Shown in pieces: positions 5,846 to 7,967 of a DNA stretch of 7,967 nt. The stretch lies in NCBI GenBank assembly GCA_003229935.1, contig QIGD01000062.1, positions 1-7,967 of the forward strand, read 5' to 3'. The notes below the pieces were generated by a model. It ran no database searches. It was not told the origin of the DNA and saw nothing but the letters and a program-made list of their open reading frames with translations. The DNA comes from Methanobacteriota archaeon (GTDB lineage Archaea; Hydrothermarchaeota; Hydrothermarchaeia; Hydrothermarchaeales; BMS3B). The first letter of the stretch is position 1. Each line of letters opens with the position of its first letter. A program made the translations under genes and the position numbers.

Positions 5846-6913
5846 CTATTTCTTTGGCAGTTCTGGAAATGCTTTGAATATAATTTTGACAAGTTTTTCG
5901 CATCCATACTTTAGAACATCCGTCGTTGGTAATTGGAACATCTTTTCATATTCTGTTATAGTCTCTTTGATTTCCTCGTCGGTCATATCTTCATGGTTGA
6001 TTGTGATGGCGATTACCTCCGATCTCGAAAAGATTTCTATCATCTCTATCTCACTTTCCAAGGTTGGCATTGGTATATATGGGAAATCTCCAAGGTTCTT
6101 TCTTTTCGGAGAGTGCTGAACTATAATAGCCTTCGGCTTTGCACCCCGTACAATAGCACATGGGCTAAGGTATGCAGGATGGCTAATGGCACCCTGACCT
6201 TCAACTATAATTATGTCCGGATGCTCCATGTCCTGTGCTTCCATAACTGCATTTTCAACTTCCCCTGTCATAAACTCTTCAACAATGGCATCCACTGCAA
6301 CGCCATACTTTGCGCCTTGAATTAATCCAGTCTGTCCAGTTGCCACGAACGCAACGTTCAACCCCTCTTTCCTCAATGCTTCGACAAGGATAATCGATGT
6401 GGTTCTCTTGCCAACTGCGCTGTCTGTGCCAAGTACGGCCACTATTGGTGTGTTGACCTTCAGAATGCGGCCAGAGAAAATATGCAACTCCTTTTTTGCG
6501 AGAGGTTTTCTGACATCGTATATCTTGACCCCACACTCCTCTGCCTTCTGTGTAAACTCTTCATCATCGGTAAAGAACTCATGGAGGCCGTTCACTATGT
6601 TCATCCCCTTTTCCATCGCCTTAAGTAATATCTCCCTCTGCTCCTCCTTAAGAAATCCTTCAAGAGGTGCAACACCGTATATGAAATAGCTTGGAATCTC
6701 TTTTAGTCTATCAATGGCATCATCGAAATCATGGAATATAAGTATCCCATTTTTTACTCCATCGAGATATTCTCCAGCATCCATACCAGCCTTTGTACTG
6801 TCGATAACACCGGCGATCTCGTACTTTTCAGAGTACCTAACAAGTCCATTTGCGGTCTTCCCATCCATCTTTCCAAATTCTTTTTCACAATATACTATTG
6901 CCTTTGCTTTCAT
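5846..6913 (-). CDS. DUF1611 family P-loop protein, DgcN-like
   Basis: 355 residues: an N-terminal Rossmann-like domain (about 1-150; KAKAIVYCEKEFGKM, ANGLVRYS, GVIDSTKAG) and a C-terminal P-loop domain. The latter has the Walker-A-type GTDSAVGKRTT (162-172), AFVATGQTGLIQGAKYGVAVD (188-208), the VEGQGAISHPAY motif (237-248) and RGAKPKAIIVQHSP (256-269), all characteristic of DUF1611. In bacteria DgcN of this family is reported as a D-glutamate N-acetyltransferase that works with the epimerase DgcA; other members are uncharacterised. Start ATG 6913 is chosen because GAGGAG (6926-6921) precedes it by 7 bases; an in-frame TTG at 6928 overlaps that site. Its stop overlaps the possible GTG start of the racemase, so the two are one operon. 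I infer a joint role in D-amino-acid chemistry. The substrate is unknown. Confidence 0.88.
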   Translation of the reverse strand: MKAKAIVYCEKEFGKMDGKTANGLVRYSEKYEIAGVIDSTKAGMDAGEYLDGVKNGILIFHDFDDAIDRLKEIPSYFIYGVAPLEGFLKEEQREILLKAMEKGMNIVNGLHEFFTDDEEFTQKAEECGVKIYDVRKPLAKKELHIFSGRILKVNTPIVAVLGTDSAVGKRTTSIILVEALRKEGLNVAFVATGQTGLIQGAKYGVAVDAIVEEFMTGEVENAVMEAQDMEHPDIIIVEGQGAISHPAYLSPCAIVRGAKPKAIIVQHSPKRKNLGDFPYIPMPTLESEIEMIEIFSRSEVIAITINHEDMTDEEIKETITEYEKMFQLPTTDVLKYGCEKLVKIIFKAFPELPKK

Positions 6914-7272
6914 GTATTGTCTCCTCAATTGGCAGAGAACCGAATAGTCAACCAGATATCGTCTTCTAAATACAGCTATTTGAGCAATATTTACATTTTA
7001 ATTGTCAGATTTAATGAATTTTTGCTTTATCTTTATTTACATACATGAGTATATATTAATTGTCTTTATTTATTGTCTTTGAACCTACTTTGAATCTGTG
7101 CCACTCCCTATAGATGAGTTGTAAAACTGGGAAGGTATGAACTGGAAATAATCACCTTGATTGACCATCCTGATGGCTTTTTCAGTGGGATTGCTAAGAT
7201 TTGATTGACATGCCAGAAAAGAAAATATAAAAATGTTTTTTTTTGCAACATCGAGTCATATATGAGATTGAA
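6914..7272. other. AT-rich spacer with likely promoter of the DUF1611-racemase operon
   Basis: No supported gene lies here. The GAGGAG site of the DUF1611 gene is at 6921-6926. On the minus strand AATATATA (7058-7051) is a fair archaeal TATA box; it would put the start near 7030 and give a leader of about 115 bases. A small hairpin CCATC-CT-GATGG (7165-7176) followed by CTTTTT, and a run of nine T at 7236-7244, lie near the transposase remnants and may act as terminators. Confidence 0.35.
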
Positions 7273-7601
7273 TCAAGAGTGTGAAACTTCCTTAATGTCC
7301 CAATCTACAATAGTTAATTTAGAACAAAAAAATTCGTGCCAACTCCACCTATGGTCTGTTAATTCTTCTATCATCGCCGGTGAAGTGTTTCTTTTTAGTT
7401 CGTTGATGAAGTCCCAGTAGAATTGAAACAGCTCAATTGCACACTCCAGTCTCAGTTTATATTTTGAGAAACACTTTGTCTTCCGCACTAACCTACCGAT
7501 TCTCTACCGATTCTCTCCCGTAATATTCCATTAAAGTTCTTGATGTTTGTGGTCTCTATGTCCTCCAGTTTTGGGTCGCCGTATATCATTCCATTGGTCA
7601 T
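7273..7601 (-). pseudogene. IS1-like DDE transposase, C-terminal part, frameshifted
   Basis: Two frames together give one protein. The first (7601 to about 7515) reads MIYGDPKLEDIETTNIKNFN then GILRERIGR; the second (from about 7492 to TGA 7273) reads LVRKTKCFSKYKLRLECAIE then LFQFYWDFINEL and TSPAMIEELTDHRWSWHEFF. The pattern of an R-rich segment, RLVRKTxxFSK, a YxxFI segment and TPAM...LTDHxWSW is that of IS1-related DDE transposases. An 11-bp tandem duplication between the two parts breaks the frame. The N-terminal DDE residues are absent, and an in-frame stop sits 6 bases before ATG 7601. The 5' side abuts the IS4 transposase piece. Not functional. Confidence 0.68.
7493..7514. repeat. 11-bp tandem duplication, CTACCGATTCT twice
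   Basis: CTACCGATTCT occupies 7493-7503 and again 7504-7514 with no gap. Removing one copy joins RERIGR to LVRKTKCFSK in one frame, so the duplication is the inactivating mutation of the transposase remnant around it. Confidence 0.9.
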
Positions 7602-7604
7602 CGG

Positions 7605-7967
7605 TTAAGCCCTCCATTTGTCCATTAAGTGGTCCCTGTTGACATGTGGGTCTAGTGCCTGACTCAAGTACACGTCCATGACCGTGTTGAATGTCCGTTT
7701 GATTCCATAGTATGCGAGTATCAAAGTCAGCTGGATATCAGCATTCTCGGCAAATATCTTGCTCCATCGGAGCTGGGTATAGCGTATGATATCCTTTTTA
7801 GGGCTGTTTTCCCTGATGATATTGTATATACGGCGGCTCACTATTAGGGTGAGTATCGCCGTCCAGATGTAGGCTTCTACTATCTGTGGGTTCTTAGTAT
7901 TGACCACATCCATGGCGTATCTGCTTTTGAGTTCCTTAAAGATGAGTTCTACGTCCCATCTTGCACT
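7605..7967 (-). CDS. IS4-family transposase, C-terminal part (start lies outside the window)
   Basis: The frame is open from the window edge and ends at TAA 7607-7605, giving 120 residues. It opens with RWDVELIFKELKSRY, which has the R-x3-E-x6-K spacing of the IS4 YREK signature containing the catalytic Glu of the DDE triad. VVNTKNPQIVEAYIWTAILT and LIVSRRIYNIIR follow, as in archaeal IS4 transposases, then QLRWSKIFAENADIQLTLIL and an ordinary tail with ALDPHVNR. No frameshift is seen in this part. The catalytic Asp residues would be upstream, outside the window. No terminal inverted repeat can be fitted after the stop, because the IS1-like remnant begins at once, so the element end is probably lost. 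Confidence 0.82.
   Translation of the reverse strand, partial: SARWDVELIFKELKSRYAMDVVNTKNPQIVEAYIWTAILTLIVSRRIYNIIRENSPKKDIIRYTQLRWSKIFAENADIQLTLILAYYGIKRTFNTVMDVYLSQALDPHVNRDHLMDKWRA

Noticed and set aside
5236..5877. Plus-strand frames of 84-116 codons across the racemase
   Set aside because: Antisense shadows of the racemase gene with no family features.
5838..5903. N-terminal extension of the racemase from the ATG at 5903
   Set aside because: These codons lie out of frame inside the conserved 3' end of the DUF1611 gene, and the racemase family starts close to MTTPRIDIDL.
7085..7205. Minus-strand frame with AIRMVNQGDYFQFIPSQFYN
   Set aside because: Short, no start or ribosome binding site, and no family recognised; it could be a decayed gene tail but the support is too thin.
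7540..7618. An out-of-frame LTDDQWNDIRRPKTGG resembling the N-terminus of IS5 transposases
   Set aside because: It overlaps the better-supported GDPKLEDIETTNIKNF frame that joins the IS1-like C-terminus, and nothing of IS5 follows it.
1..7967. CRISPR array, tRNA or rRNA genes
   Set aside because: No regularly spaced repeats of CRISPR size, and I recognised no tRNA or rRNA sequence. The IscB motifs belong to a transposon nuclease and are not evidence for a Cas9 locus.

Overview
The window looks archaeal, from the methanogen / anaerobic methane- or alkane-oxidiser side of the Euryarchaeota. The best markers are a complete F420-dependent methylene-tetrahydromethanopterin dehydrogenase (Mtd), an archaeal-type riboflavin synthase (RibC), an FrhB-like F420/iron-sulfur protein, Shine-Dalgarno motifs of the GGAGG/GGTGAT kind, and several transposase families common in such genomes. 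An ANME-1-like or related lineage would fit, but the sequence alone does not settle the genus.

Layout. (1) 1-640: the 3' part of an IscB gene (HNH, RuvC-III and C-terminal domain) and the stem-loop that ends its IS200/IS605-type element. (2) 655-1507: a four-helix membrane protein of unknown function that overlaps ribC, so the two are translationally coupled. (3) 1508-2420: about 900 bases of mobile-element debris. It holds a minus-strand TnpB remnant in three frames, right-end hairpins, and two short coding-like fragments that may be one small gene split by the insertion. (4) 2421-4703: a two-gene operon on the + strand, an unusual FrhB-like protein followed 3 bases later by mtd. (5) 4773-6913: a minus-strand operon convergent with mtd, a DUF1611/DgcN-type P-loop protein followed by a fold-III PLP racemase of the alanine/ornithine racemase family. 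(6) 6914-7272: an AT-rich spacer with a probable promoter for that operon. (7) 7273-7967: two abutting transposase pieces on the minus strand, an IS1-like C-terminal half broken by an 11-bp tandem duplication and the C-terminal part of an IS4-family transposase.

How the genes work together. Mtd exchanges hydride between methylene-H4MPT and F420. The neighbouring FrhB-like protein carries the sequence marks of an F420-oxidising/reducing flavoprotein with two [4Fe-4S] clusters, so the pair probably links C1 oxidation state to iron-sulfur electron carriers. RibC supplies the flavin such proteins need. The DUF1611-racemase pair points to D-amino-acid chemistry, because the bacterial DUF1611 enzyme DgcN acts on D-glutamate; the substrate here is not known. 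The most interesting items are the half-plus-half arrangement of the FrhB-like protein and the pairing of DUF1611 with a PLP racemase instead of the enolase-type epimerase. Insertion elements have reshaped both edges and the middle of the window.
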